This document shows, piece after piece, positions 7,397 through 16,252 of a stretch of DNA of 22,942 nt. The stretch is taken from the NCBI GenBank assembly GCA_002385265.1, contig DGDD01000223.1, positions 1 through 22,942 on the forward strand, in the 5' to 3' direction. Position numbers and translations under genes: made by a program. The notes under the pieces were generated by a model. The model was given only the letters and a program-made list of their open reading frames with translations, was not told the DNA's origin and did not search any database. The DNA is from Chitinophagaceae bacterium UBA3961 (lineage in GTDB: Bacteria; Bacteroidota; Bacteroidia; Chitinophagales; Chitinophagaceae). Position 1 is the first letter of the stretch; every line of letters begins with the position of its first letter.

Positions 7397-8944
7397 TTAA
7401 TAACCGGGGTTTTGTTTCAAAACGCCGGCACTCAAGTCGATTTGCGTTTGAGGAATGGGCAACAATACATCGCGGCTATTGCTAAAATTCGGTTTGCCGG
7501 ATGCATTGAGAACGGTTTGCGCAATACCCCAACGAACGATGTCGAAGAAGCGTTCATGTTCCATGGCCAGTTCCACTCTTCTTTCTTTACGAATGGCTTC
7601 TCTCAATTCGGCTTGATCGGTAGTGGTTACATCGGGTAGGATAGCAGCATTACCGTTTCTTGCGCGTGCTCTAACACTGTTGAGCGCTGCTCTTGCTGCT
7701 GTAATATTATCAGTTCCACCCACTTCGTTGGCTGCTTCGGCAAACATCAACACAACATCAGAATAGCGCAACACTCGTAAATTCATCCAGTAACCAAATC
7801 TATTTCCAATAGAAGAACGAAGTGATGGATTGGTATACACTTTATTATTGTAACGTGGGTTAGGCAATCCTACCGGGATGTTCTCTCCATAAATGGTTTG
7901 ATAGGTTGTTGTGGCTGTACTGGTGTATAATACAGTACGGTTTTTACGTGGGTCATTGGCCTCGTAGGCAGCTTCCAAATAAGTACTTGGAGAATTCCAT
8001 CCCCATCCCAAATCCCAAACGCCTGATCCGCGAATGCCTTGTATTTGCGCATATTGTACTCCGTTTGATGTGGTAATAGACGCAGATGCAGTTGCTTGAA
8101 CTTCAAATACACTTTCCTTACTATTTTCTCCTTCTTCACGGAAAATTTTATCGTAGGCAGTTGACAGATCATATTGACCGCTGCTCATTACAGCCGCCGC
8201 TGTTGTCATCGCCATTCCCCATTTTCCTTGAGTGAGGTAAACTTTCGCTAACAATCCATTGGCAGCACCACGAGTGGCTCGCCCAACGAATTTTGCATCC
8301 CAAGACAAAGGCAGGTTAGCAGCGGCATAGTTCAGATCCGATTCAATAAAACCATAGATTTCGGCTGCTGTGCTTTGGGGCACATTGTTTTGAGAAGTGG
8401 TATTAGCAAAAACGGTATCAATTTTAGGAACATTGCCAAACAATCGAACCAACATGAAATAACCATAAGCACGCATGAATTTTGCCTCTGCAATGGTTTG
8501 ATTTTTGATTTGAGTAGTGGCTTCAATATTAGGATTTGTGTTTACTTCCTTGATGGTTACATTGCACTTATTGATGAGGCCATAGTAGCCTACCCACAAA
8601 GTGTTCGCAAATCCATTACTAGGCAACACAGGGAAATTGTCCATATCTATTGCATTAGCACCACCATCGGCCGGTGTACTACCTTTATCGGCATCGTCAC
8701 TACGGATACTTGTTGCTGTTATAAAACTCTGACTATGAACGTTGAAGCTTCTGAGCTCATTGTAAGCTCCAAAAATGTATTGATCGTAGGGGCCTGAACC
8801 ACCGGGATACGGGTAATTATCGGCATCGTATCCACCTTGACGGTTGGTGTCAAGAAAATCTTTTTTACAAGAGCTTGCTCCCAATAGTAGGGCTATTGCA
8901 AGACTTGAAAAGATGAATCGATTTGAAAATAATTTCGTTAACAT
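7397..8944 (-). CDS. SusD/RagB-family outer-membrane nutrient-binding lipoprotein
   Basis: SusD-like proteins form the lid of SusC transporters and capture substrate at the cell surface. The 515-residue product begins MLTKLFSNRF, has a signal ending LLGASSC with lipidated C26 followed by KKDFLDT, the classic SusD N-terminus, and later shows the helical repeat phrases of the family (AEAKFMRAYGYFMLVRLFGN, YSDVVLMFAEAANEVG, IRKERRVELAMEHERFFDIVRWG). The frame stays open upstream to a TTG at 8962, but the ATG at 8944 is right before the signal peptide and leaves an 18-nt gap after susC, so I chose it. It pairs with the SusC gene immediately upstream. Confidence 0.95.
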   Translation of the reverse strand: MLTKLFSNRFIFSSLAIALLLGASSCKKDFLDTNRQGGYDADNYPYPGGSGPYDQYIFGAYNELRSFNVHSQSFITATSIRSDDADKGSTPADGGANAIDMDNFPVLPSNGFANTLWVGYYGLINKCNVTIKEVNTNPNIEATTQIKNQTIAEAKFMRAYGYFMLVRLFGNVPKIDTVFANTTSQNNVPQSTAAEIYGFIESDLNYAAANLPLSWDAKFVGRATRGAANGLLAKVYLTQGKWGMAMTTAAAVMSSGQYDLSTAYDKIFREEGENSKESVFEVQATASASITTSNGVQYAQIQGIRGSGVWDLGWGWNSPSTYLEAAYEANDPRKNRTVLYTSTATTTYQTIYGENIPVGLPNPRYNNKVYTNPSLRSSIGNRFGYWMNLRVLRYSDVVLMFAEAANEVGGTDNITAARAALNSVRARARNGNAAILPDVTTTDQAELREAIRKERRVELAMEHERFFDIVRWGIAQTVLNASGKPNFSNSRDVLLPIPQTQIDLSAGVLKQNPGY

Positions 8945-8962
8945 ATGTTTGAATCGTTTCAA

Positions 8963-11900
8963 TTAAAAAGTGAGGTTTAATCCAAATGAGTAAATAGCAG
9001 GAACAGGATAGGCTCCGTTATCGGCTCCACCACCAAGGATACTTCCGATCAAAGGTTCGGGAGAATAGCCGGTAACTTGACTCCAGGTTTTAACATTCTG
9101 ACCGTTCACGTAAGCACGGGCTTTCTTAATTCCCACTTTGGTAAGTGAAGTGCTCGTGAAATTGTATCCAATTTGAATGTTGCGAAGTCTGAAATAATCG
9201 CCTGGTTCCAAATAGTAAGTACTCATGAGGAAGTTATTACCACGTGTATTGTCGAGAATGGGTTCAATGTTGGTAGAACCGGCCGTTGTGAATGCATTCA
9301 AACGGTTGCTTTCATAGTTCAATACTGCGAATGTTGAAGTACGGCGCTGAGTGTAAATTTTATGTCCCGCCATACCTTGAACATCTACTTCCAAATCAAC
9401 TCCTTTGTATGATACGGAGGCGCTACCACCAAAGCTGTAGGGAGGGAAGGGCGTACCGATATAAGTTCTGTCGGCGGGCGTAATGGCACCATCACCGTTC
9501 ACATCCAAGTAAGAGATGTCACCGGGTAGAGAGTTTACAAATGCCGGTTGTTTGGCTAAATCGGCGGTAGATTGATAGATACCGGTTTGAACGTATCCGT
9601 AAAAATAGCCGATGGATTGACCTGTGTTTGTTAAGTTCGCGCCACCGTTTCCGATGATCGAGAAGTTGAAATTATCACCAATAGAGTTTACTTTGTTTTT
9701 ATTGTAGCTGAAATTAGCGGAAACACTGTAAGCCCAGTCTTTACCAATTTGATCGTTCCAGTTCAAAGCCAATTCTATACCCTTGTTGGTGATTTTACCG
9801 AGGTTGGTAAAATAACTTCTGCTTTCATTTGGAAGGGTTACGGCGGTTAAGATATCGGTAGTAGTACGATCGTACAAGGTAAATTCAATACCCAAACGAT
9901 TCCCTAATGTTCTGGCATCAAAACCTACATCGATACCACGTACTGTTTCCCAATGTAAATTTGGATCAGGAATGTAGGCAGCTTGTATAGAAGTGTAAAT
10001 ATTGTCGCCGAAAATAGCGGTAGACGCGTTAGAGATGCCCGGTTTGTAGAGATTGTCGGCAAATCCATTTGCATTACCGGTCAAGCCCCAAGCACCTCTC
10101 AATTTAAAGTAGTTGATGAATGAAATACGGTCAAAGAATTTCTCATCACTTAGTACCCAACCTGCACCCACACTTCCGAAAGTACCCCATCTGTTTTGAG
10201 GTGCAAATTTTGAACTACCGTCTCTTCTTACTGTTGCATTCAATAAATATTTTCCATTGTATGAATAGGAAATTCTACCAAAAGCACCGGCAATGGCACT
10301 TTCACCGCCACCACCATCAAAATTACCCGGATTGTTTTGGTTGGCAACACCAATGTACCAGAAGTCTGGATTGTCGTTGATGTTTACTGATGTGTCGCGA
10401 CGTGTACCGTTTACATACGAACTGTAATTGTAAATAGTGGTGAAACCGGCGAGTGCATTCACACTGTGATTTCCAAACTTCTTATTGAAAGTTAAGGTAT
10501 GATCTTGTTGGAAGCGTTTTGATTCACTTTGACTTTGTGAAACAGATGTTCTAACTGAATTATCAAAAGTAGTGGTTGTAGGTGCTGCGCCTTCGCCTAA
10601 ATTAATAAAGGAGAAAGGCAGACGGCTATAACTTCTACCAATGTTAACTGATAAATCAGTATAGCCGATCGATTTCCAAGTAAAGTATTTTGCGAATTTA
10701 ATTTCAGCAAAAAGACTTCCAATTAGTCGGTAGCCATAATCGATGTTTGCTCCGTCGTTTCTTTTTAGTGCTGCAACCGGGTTACCCACTTGCGCTCTTT
10801 GGAATGAAGGCATTGCGTAGTAGGTTTTAGCGTCTAATTGGATAGGAACAATTGGAGCAGCCCACAATGCATTGGTGATAGAGGCGCCGGGTGGATTCGA
10901 ATTATAGTGGTATGCTGTGATATCGGCACCAACTTTTATATTGTTATTGAAACGAATTTCTTCGTTTACACGTGCCATATATCTTTTATAGGTGTCATTT
11001 TTCAGTACACCTTCTTGGTTCGTGTATCCAATGTTGATATACGTTGTACTTTTTTCACTGCTGTTGGCGATGCTTAAATTACCGCTAGCAATAACGGCCT
11101 CTCTCAAAATTTGGTCTTGCCAATTCGTATTAGCAGTGTAGTTCGTATAGTCGAAGGGAGCTGCGTTCAAATTAGCCAACTGCGCTGTATACAATTTCTT
11201 GAATCCGGCTGCATCAACTACTCTAATGCGGTCTTGCACTTTTTGTACGCCCACGTTACTTTGAAAGTTGATGCGTGTTTCACCACGAGCCGCTTTTTTG
11301 GTGGTAACGGCAATTACACCATTGGCACCTCTCAAACCGTACACAGCGATGGAAGATGGATCACGCAGGATATCTATGGTTTCGATATCGGCGGGGTTTA
11401 AGAAGTCGATATTGTCTTGCAGAATTCCATCTACAACATAAACCGGACTGGCACTATTGGTACTATTGATACCGCGAATGCGAACCACCGGACTTGCCCC
11501 GGCGCGACCCGAGTTTGAAATGGTTAATCCGGCTACTTTACCTTGTAATGATGCGATGGGGTTGGTAGCAGGTTGTTTGGCCACCGTTTCACCTTTCACA
11601 GAGGAAATACTACCCGTGAGGTCTCTTTTTCTTTGTGTTCCATAACCAACTACCACTACTTGTTCATTTACAGTAATGGAGGGTTTCAGTTTAATTGAGA
11701 CAATGGTTTTGTTGGCAATTGAAACCTCCTGCGATTCGTAACCAACAAAAGAAACTACCAACACTGAATTGGGTTCGGCTTCAATGCTAAAACTACCGTC
11801 GGTATCTGTTTTTGTACCAACAGAACTACCTTTAATTAATACAGTTGCTCCGGAAAGAGGACTTCCTTTTTCGTCGACAACCTTGCCACTAATTTTTGCA

Positions 11901-12364
11901 TAAGCCGGCTCCTCAGAACTGGTATCAACTGCTACTGCTTCTGTTATTTGAACCTTTGGAACAATGGTGATGGTTTTGTTTACAATTGTCCAAGTAAAGG
12001 GTTGATCTGCAAATACCTGTTTCAAAACCTGATCTAGGGGTTGATTTTTTACATTAATAGAAACGGGTTTACCTTTTTCCAGCAATTGTGCGTCATAGAA
12101 AAAGACATAGCCTGTTTGAGTTTTGATAGACTCGAATACTTTTAGCAAGGGGGCTTGTTTCACTGAAAGGGAAACTGCCTGAGCATTGGAGGCAGCATGA
12201 ACTTGAACAAGCGCAATCGTGAGTAACAGGGTCGTTAATTTCATAACCCGATAAAATGTTTGATTTTGACGAATCACGCGTCCGGCAAGCTTTCGGACGG
12301 AAGTCCATGTTGTTGACTTCGGTACAGGGGGATAGCTTCCCTCACTGCAGTGGTTTAATTTCAT
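8963..12364 (-). CDS. SusC/RagA-family TonB-dependent transporter with STN signalling domain
   Basis: This 1133-residue outer-membrane transporter imports a bound substrate in partnership with SusD. In order it has a 40-residue leader, a signal peptide from M41 (MKLTTLLLTIALVQVHAASN), an STN domain at about 67-133, a carboxypeptidase-regulatory-like domain at 157-230 (ISGKVVDEKGSPLSGATVLI), the TonB plug at 235-356 (VVVVGYGTQRKRDLTGSIS, RIRGINS, YVVDGI, DPSSIAVYGLRGANGVI) and a 22-strand barrel ending in NLTF. The STN domain is the hallmark of transporters that signal through a FecR-type anti-sigma factor, and such a pair lies directly upstream. The leader may be untranslated; an in-frame ATG at 12244 begins the signal peptide. 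The substrate cannot be read from the sequence. Confidence 0.95.
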   Translation of the reverse strand: MKLNHCSEGSYPPVPKSTTWTSVRKLAGRVIRQNQTFYRVMKLTTLLLTIALVQVHAASNAQAVSLSVKQAPLLKVFESIKTQTGYVFFYDAQLLEKGKPVSINVKNQPLDQVLKQVFADQPFTWTIVNKTITIVPKVQITEAVAVDTSSEEPAYAKISGKVVDEKGSPLSGATVLIKGSSVGTKTDTDGSFSIEAEPNSVLVVSFVGYESQEVSIANKTIVSIKLKPSITVNEQVVVVGYGTQRKRDLTGSISSVKGETVAKQPATNPIASLQGKVAGLTISNSGRAGASPVVRIRGINSTNSASPVYVVDGILQDNIDFLNPADIETIDILRDPSSIAVYGLRGANGVIAVTTKKAARGETRINFQSNVGVQKVQDRIRVVDAAGFKKLYTAQLANLNAAPFDYTNYTANTNWQDQILREAVIASGNLSIANSSEKSTTYINIGYTNQEGVLKNDTYKRYMARVNEEIRFNNNIKVGADITAYHYNSNPPGASITNALWAAPIVPIQLDAKTYYAMPSFQRAQVGNPVAALKRNDGANIDYGYRLIGSLFAEIKFAKYFTWKSIGYTDLSVNIGRSYSRLPFSFINLGEGAAPTTTTFDNSVRTSVSQSQSESKRFQQDHTLTFNKKFGNHSVNALAGFTTIYNYSSYVNGTRRDTSVNINDNPDFWYIGVANQNNPGNFDGGGGESAIAGAFGRISYSYNGKYLLNATVRRDGSSKFAPQNRWGTFGSVGAGWVLSDEKFFDRISFINYFKLRGAWGLTGNANGFADNLYKPGISNASTAIFGDNIYTSIQAAYIPDPNLHWETVRGIDVGFDARTLGNRLGIEFTLYDRTTTDILTAVTLPNESRSYFTNLGKITNKGIELALNWNDQIGKDWAYSVSANFSYNKNKVNSIGDNFNFSIIGNGGANLTNTGQSIGYFYGYVQTGIYQSTADLAKQPAFVNSLPGDISYLDVNGDGAITPADRTYIGTPFPPYSFGGSASVSYKGVDLEVDVQGMAGHKIYTQRRTSTFAVLNYESNRLNAFTTAGSTNIEPILDNTRGNNFLMSTYYLEPGDYFRLRNIQIGYNFTSTSLTKVGIKKARAYVNGQNVKTWSQVTGYSPEPLIGSILGGGADNGAYPVPAIYSFGLNLTF

Positions 12365-12432
12365 ACTTTTGCAATGTTTGGGTTTAACAATAAATAATTC
12401 TCCTAAGCTTTATTTATCAAATCCAGCGTTCG

Positions 12433-12456
12433 CCGCTTCAATTGCCGTTGAAGCGG
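12433..12456. other. Hairpin between fecR-like and susC genes
   Basis: A perfect 9-bp inverted repeat (CCGCTTCAA at 12433-12441, TTGAAGCGG at 12448-12456) with a 6-nt loop stands in the 102-nt gap. On the plus strand it is followed by TTTTT and looks like an intrinsic terminator, but both neighbouring genes are read on the minus strand, where the hairpin is preceded by AAAAA instead. It could stop antisense transcription, or act as an RNA-processing or stability element that sets susC apart from the regulator genes. Confidence 0.6.
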
Positions 12457-12466
12457 TTTTTGCTTT

Positions 12467-13645
12467 TTATGGAAATACAGTGATTTGTTTTCCTTCGATT
12501 TTAAATTTCACTTTATTGGTTTCTAATAGTTTCAATACCTCATTCAACTTCAAATCGCGTTGCATTTCTCCACCGAATCTTCTTTTTGGAATCGCACCTT
12601 TGAATTCAAGGTCCATATCGTACCATCTCGCAATTTGGCGCATCACGTTTCCAAGATCAGCTTGATTGAAATAGAACAGACCATTTTTCCATGCCATCAC
12701 GGCTTCTATATTGACGTTTTTATCGACAGAAATAGCAGCGCCATTGTTGAAATTGGCTTGCTGTCCCGGGCTAAGTTGTACTGATTGCTGGGGACTCGTT
12801 TCATAACGGACGCTTCCTTCCAAAAGAGTAACCGCAGTGAACTGTTCGTCATCATATCGGTTGATATTGAAATGCGTTCCTAATACCGTAACGGTTCCTT
12901 TTTCTCCGAGTTTAACCTTGAAAGGATGCGCTTCATTTTTACTTACTTCAAAATAGGCTTCTCCAATGATCGATACTTCACGGGTAGTGCCGGTGAATGC
13001 TGTGGGGTAAGTGAGGCTGCTGGCTGTATTCAGCCATACTTTGGTGCCATCGTTTAAAATAATGCTAACGGGCTTGCTACCTCTCGGATTGGTAAGTGTA
13101 TTGAAAGTAACCGCAGTGGAAGAACCGGAATAGGCGATAGAACCATCGTTGTTTTTAGTGATTTGAACATTGGCGTCTATAGCCAATTGACCCGATTTGG
13201 AAGAATCGATCACCAAGTTTTCTCCGGTACTGAGGGTGATATAGGCTTTTGAAATAGTGGGTGCCGGCACTTCGTTGGGTGCAGCAGGTTCAAGCTTTAC
13301 TATTGGAGGAACTGGCTTGGGCTGCAACAGTTGAACAGCAATGATTCCCAGTATTCCTAACAGAACAGCAGCTGCAGTCCATTTCCAATTTAATCTGAAA
13401 ACAGGAGCTTTTTTCCTTTCTGTTCCTATTTCTGCATGTATTTTTTCGAGTAAACGTTCTGAAAATTCAGGATTGGAAAGCTGTTCTTGTTCAGCGTTTT
13501 CTAAGAAATCGAGGTATAGAGAAATTTTTAATTCGTCGGACTGGGGGTCATTCAGATAGTTAATAAGGAACTGTTTGTCGGATTCCGACAAGGAGGCCGA
13601 TTCGAGCAATTGAACTACTCTTTGAAGGTCTTTTTTCAAAAGCAA
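12467..13645 (-). CDS. FecR-family anti-sigma factor (DUF4974 type)
   Basis: This 392-residue inner-membrane protein should hold the ECF sigma factor inactive until the STN domain of SusC signals substrate. It has a cytoplasmic N-terminal part (about 1-85), one membrane span at about 88-107 (WKWTAAAVLLGILGIIAVQL), the FecR domain at about 188-290 (NPRGSKPVSIILNDGTKVWL, SIIGEAYFEV, VLGTHFNI, LLEGSVRYE) and a C-terminal DUF4974 region (YFNQADLGNVMRQIARWYDM and LKLNEVLKLLE). No ATG exists upstream of the conserved part after the in-frame stop, so the start must be a TTG at 13645 or 13639. It lies 47 nt behind the sigma factor gene. The role is firmly inferred from domain order and neighbours. 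Confidence 0.93.
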   Translation of the reverse strand: MLLKKDLQRVVQLLESASLSESDKQFLINYLNDPQSDELKISLYLDFLENAEQEQLSNPEFSERLLEKIHAEIGTERKKAPVFRLNWKWTAAAVLLGILGIIAVQLLQPKPVPPIVKLEPAAPNEVPAPTISKAYITLSTGENLVIDSSKSGQLAIDANVQITKNNDGSIAYSGSSTAVTFNTLTNPRGSKPVSIILNDGTKVWLNTASSLTYPTAFTGTTREVSIIGEAYFEVSKNEAHPFKVKLGEKGTVTVLGTHFNINRYDDEQFTAVTLLEGSVRYETSPQQSVQLSPGQQANFNNGAAISVDKNVNIEAVMAWKNGLFYFNQADLGNVMRQIARWYDMDLEFKGAIPKRRFGGEMQRDLKLNEVLKLLETNKVKFKIEGKQITVFP

Positions 13646-13692
13646 TCGTTTTATAGTTTAAATACAATGAAGTTTCGTAAATGGGGGGAGGG

Positions 13693-14277
13693 TTAAAGGA
13701 TTCCTCCAAAAAAAACAATGTAAAAGGCCGTTTCGGGGTGTTGATGGATAAAAGCACGAATGGCATTCATGGCACCTGTCAAATATTCTTTTACAGTATG
13801 GGGTGAGATTTGCAATTCTGCAGCTGTTTCTTTGTAGGTTTTACCTTGTAGCTTGCAGCGCTCAAACACAGCTCTTTTTTGAGGTGATAGTTGGTCCATG
13901 GCTTTGTTCAAAAGCGAAAGGTGGTATTCGTATTGGCTTTGTGTATCGTGCTCTTCCTTAAGTAAGGATGAAAGTTCAGTTTTAGATCGCTGTTCCAACG
14001 CTTGCTTTTTGAGCCAATTAATAGACTTGTTATAACAGATAACAAACAGCCATCCTGATACCGGCTGATCAATAACAAGATGATCTTTTTTTTGCCATAG
14101 GGTTACAAATGTTTCCTGTACAATGTCTTCTGAAACAACTGTATTCTTGGTAAACTTCAAAGCGTTTTTGTAAAGAGACAAGTGATATTTATAATACAAC
14201 TCGTTGAAAGCCGATTTATCACCGGATTGAATTCTGCCCACCAATTCAAGATCGCTATGTAGTTCTTTCTCCTCCAT
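13693..14277 (-). CDS. ECF-type RNA polymerase sigma factor
   Basis: The 194-residue protein shows sigma-70 region 2 (AFNELYYKYHLSLYKNALKF, then SEDIVQETFVTLWQKKDHL, the -10 recognition helix area) and region 4 (LSPQKRAVFERCKLQGKTYK followed by the helix-turn-helix AAELQISPHTVKEYLTGAM). It lacks regions 1 and 3, as ECF factors do. The ATG at 14277 gives a usual N-terminus of about 13 residues before region 2. With the FecR-like gene 47 nt downstream and an STN-bearing SusC next, it belongs to the Bacteroidota SusC-signalling sigma factors, and is expected to direct transcription of susCD and perhaps its own operon. A perfect -7 box lies just upstream. Confidence 0.95.
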   Translation of the reverse strand: MEEKELHSDLELVGRIQSGDKSAFNELYYKYHLSLYKNALKFTKNTVVSEDIVQETFVTLWQKKDHLVIDQPVSGWLFVICYNKSINWLKKQALEQRSKTELSSLLKEEHDTQSQYEYHLSLLNKAMDQLSPQKRAVFERCKLQGKTYKETAAELQISPHTVKEYLTGAMNAIRAFIHQHPETAFYIVFFGGIL

Positions 14278-14284
14278 TACACTA

Positions 14285-14292
14285 CAAAATTA
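14285..14292 (-). promoter_or_regulatory. Bacteroidota -7 promoter box for the sigma factor gene
   Basis: On the minus strand the sequence TAATTTTG is a perfect match to the Bacteroidota -7 consensus TAnnTTTG. It ends only 7 nt before the ATG, so the transcript would have almost no leader. The -33 region is weak (TTCG at the expected distance of about 20 nt instead of TTG/TTTG). It is recognised by pattern only. Confidence 0.45.
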
Positions 14293-14510
14293 ACAGTGTA
14301 CCGATGTATTAAGCGAATTTTTAATGATTTTATTAAATGCGACTCAAAAATGATAACTTTTTAATATGTGATTTGCTGGCCCAAAAAATACTAATTTCAA
14401 ATTTTGGCAATGGGATACTTCGTATGGCAACGATTGCGGAGAAATACTTACCGTTAATTGATTCGTTTCGAAAAGAATACCAGTACTTTCCAACTCAGAA
14501 TACTGACTTT

Positions 14511-16121
14511 ATGTTTGCCAACAAAATATGTTTGACGCTCTTATTGTTGATGAGTTTGAAATCATTTTCTCAATCAAACTCAAAGGCTTGGAATCCCGAT
14601 TTAGGCGATGGCCGTTATAAAAATCCGGTGATCAATGCCGATTATTCAGATCCGGACGTCATTAAAGTGGGAGATGATTATTATCTCACTGCCTCAAGCT
14701 TCAACTGTGTTCCGGGTTTACCTATTTTACATTCGAAAGATCTGGTGAATTGGCAAATAATCAACTATGCTTTGCCAAGGCTAGTGCCGGAAACGGTTTT
14801 CCAACAACCAATGCACGGCGCCGGTGTGTGGGCTCCTTCTTGGAACTACCATAATGGAGAATTTTTTATTTATTACCCGGACCCTGATTACGGAATCTAT
14901 ATGGTGAAAACAAAGGATCCCTCGAAAGCCTGGAGCAAGCCCATTCTCGTTTTGCCCGGAAAAGGAATCATAGATCCAACTACCTTGCGTGATAGCGACG
15001 GAAAAGTGTACATGGCCGTAGCTTGGGCCGGAAGTAGGGCCGGCGTGAACAGTTTGATCACTGTTTATCAGTTGAATAAAGCAGGAGATTCGGTTATTGA
15101 TGCAGGTAAGCATGTATACGACGGGCATGGAATCGATCCAACTATTGAAGGACCTAAACTTTATAAATTGAATGGCTACTACTATATATTCGCTCCTGCG
15201 GGTGGTGTAAAAACAGGATGGCAGCTAGTCCTTCGTTCTAAAAACATTTTCGGTCCTTACGAGAGAAAAGTGGTGATGGATCAAGGAAACAGTGTTATCA
15301 ATGGTCCCCATCAAGGAGCCATGGTTACTGTAGGAAACAGTTATTGGTTTTTGCATTTTCAAGACCAGGGAGCTTATGGTCGAGTAGTGCATTTGCAGCC
15401 AATGAAATGGGTCAATAATTGGCCGGTCATTGGAACAGATGAAGATGGTGATGGAAAGGGAACACCGGTGCTCAGTTATAAAAAGCCAATTAGTTTAGCT
15501 GCTCGTCACAATCCGGCCGAATCTGATGAATTTAATTCGAGTTCGATGGGCCTGCCTTGGCAATGGCATGCGAATCCACAGATCACTTGGTCTGCACAAA
15601 TTGCCGGTTCAGGAATTTTGCGATTGTTTGCTGCACCAACCGATGCGAATGTTAATTTTTGGAACCTACCTAATTTATATCTTCAAAAATTTCCTGCAGA
15701 AAGCTTTACTGCAACTGCTAAGCTGAAAGCAGGATTTGATGCTGATAATGGCGTAGGCAAAAGAGGCGGATTTATTGTAATGGGAGACGATTATGCGCAT
15801 GTATCGCTGGTTCGAACTGCAAGCGGCTATGCCTTGCAGTTTGCAAGTTGTTTGAATGCAAAGAAGAATACAGCAGAGCAATTGCAAGAACCGATTCCTG
15901 TTCCATCCGATTCTGTTTGGATCAGGTTAACCGTTGTAGGACCTGCCGCTTTGTGTAAATTTACCTATAGTATCGATGGTGTTAACTATATGGGAATTGG
16001 CAATGCTTTTAATGCTAAACCTGATATATGGATTGGCGCTAAAATGGGATTGTATTGTACAGGTAAGCCCGGAACTAAAAATGGGGGTTATATTGATGTA
16101 GACTGGTTTCGGGTTGAATAA
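14511..16121 (+). CDS. Secreted glycoside hydrolase family 43 protein
   Basis: GH43 enzymes are inverting beta-xylosidases, arabinofuranosidases or arabinanases acting on plant glycans. The 536-residue product starts with a signal peptide (MFANKICLTLLLLMSLKSFS). The five-bladed propeller carries the catalytic triad: base D47 in NADYSDPDVI, pKa-modulating D155 in GIIDPTTLRD and acid E213 in TIEGPKLYKLNGYYYIF. From about residue 345 a beta-sandwich domain of the GH43_C2 kind follows. The frame is open to an ATG at 14337, but the extra 58 residues have no signal or domain, so the start at 14511 is chosen. It lies divergent to the sigma factor gene, close to susCD, and could work on the same nutrient. 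The precise substrate is not resolved. Confidence 0.9.
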   Translation: MFANKICLTLLLLMSLKSFSQSNSKAWNPDLGDGRYKNPVINADYSDPDVIKVGDDYYLTASSFNCVPGLPILHSKDLVNWQIINYALPRLVPETVFQQPMHGAGVWAPSWNYHNGEFFIYYPDPDYGIYMVKTKDPSKAWSKPILVLPGKGIIDPTTLRDSDGKVYMAVAWAGSRAGVNSLITVYQLNKAGDSVIDAGKHVYDGHGIDPTIEGPKLYKLNGYYYIFAPAGGVKTGWQLVLRSKNIFGPYERKVVMDQGNSVINGPHQGAMVTVGNSYWFLHFQDQGAYGRVVHLQPMKWVNNWPVIGTDEDGDGKGTPVLSYKKPISLAARHNPAESDEFNSSSMGLPWQWHANPQITWSAQIAGSGILRLFAAPTDANVNFWNLPNLYLQKFPAESFTATAKLKAGFDADNGVGKRGGFIVMGDDYAHVSLVRTASGYALQFASCLNAKKNTAEQLQEPIPVPSDSVWIRLTVVGPAALCKFTYSIDGVNYMGIGNAFNAKPDIWIGAKMGLYCTGKPGTKNGGYIDVDWFRVE

Positions 16122-16252
16122 CCAGTTCTTGCAATTAACTCAATCGTTTGTGTTGGAATTTTGGGTGTTCTTTTAATCACTTCAATTAGAATCATAGGCA
16201 GAGAAACTGGGTTTTTGGTATATTACGAAATATTTTAACCCGCTCGTTTCGT

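Noticed and set aside
14337..14510. Longer N-terminus of the GH43 protein from an ATG at 14337
   Set aside because: The extra 58 residues have no domain or signal, while the ATG at 14511 starts a clear signal peptide.
16209..16241. GGGTT...AACCC dyad just before the amidohydrolase start
   Set aside because: Only the outer five bases pair well; the interior is AT-rich and poorly matched, so it may be chance.
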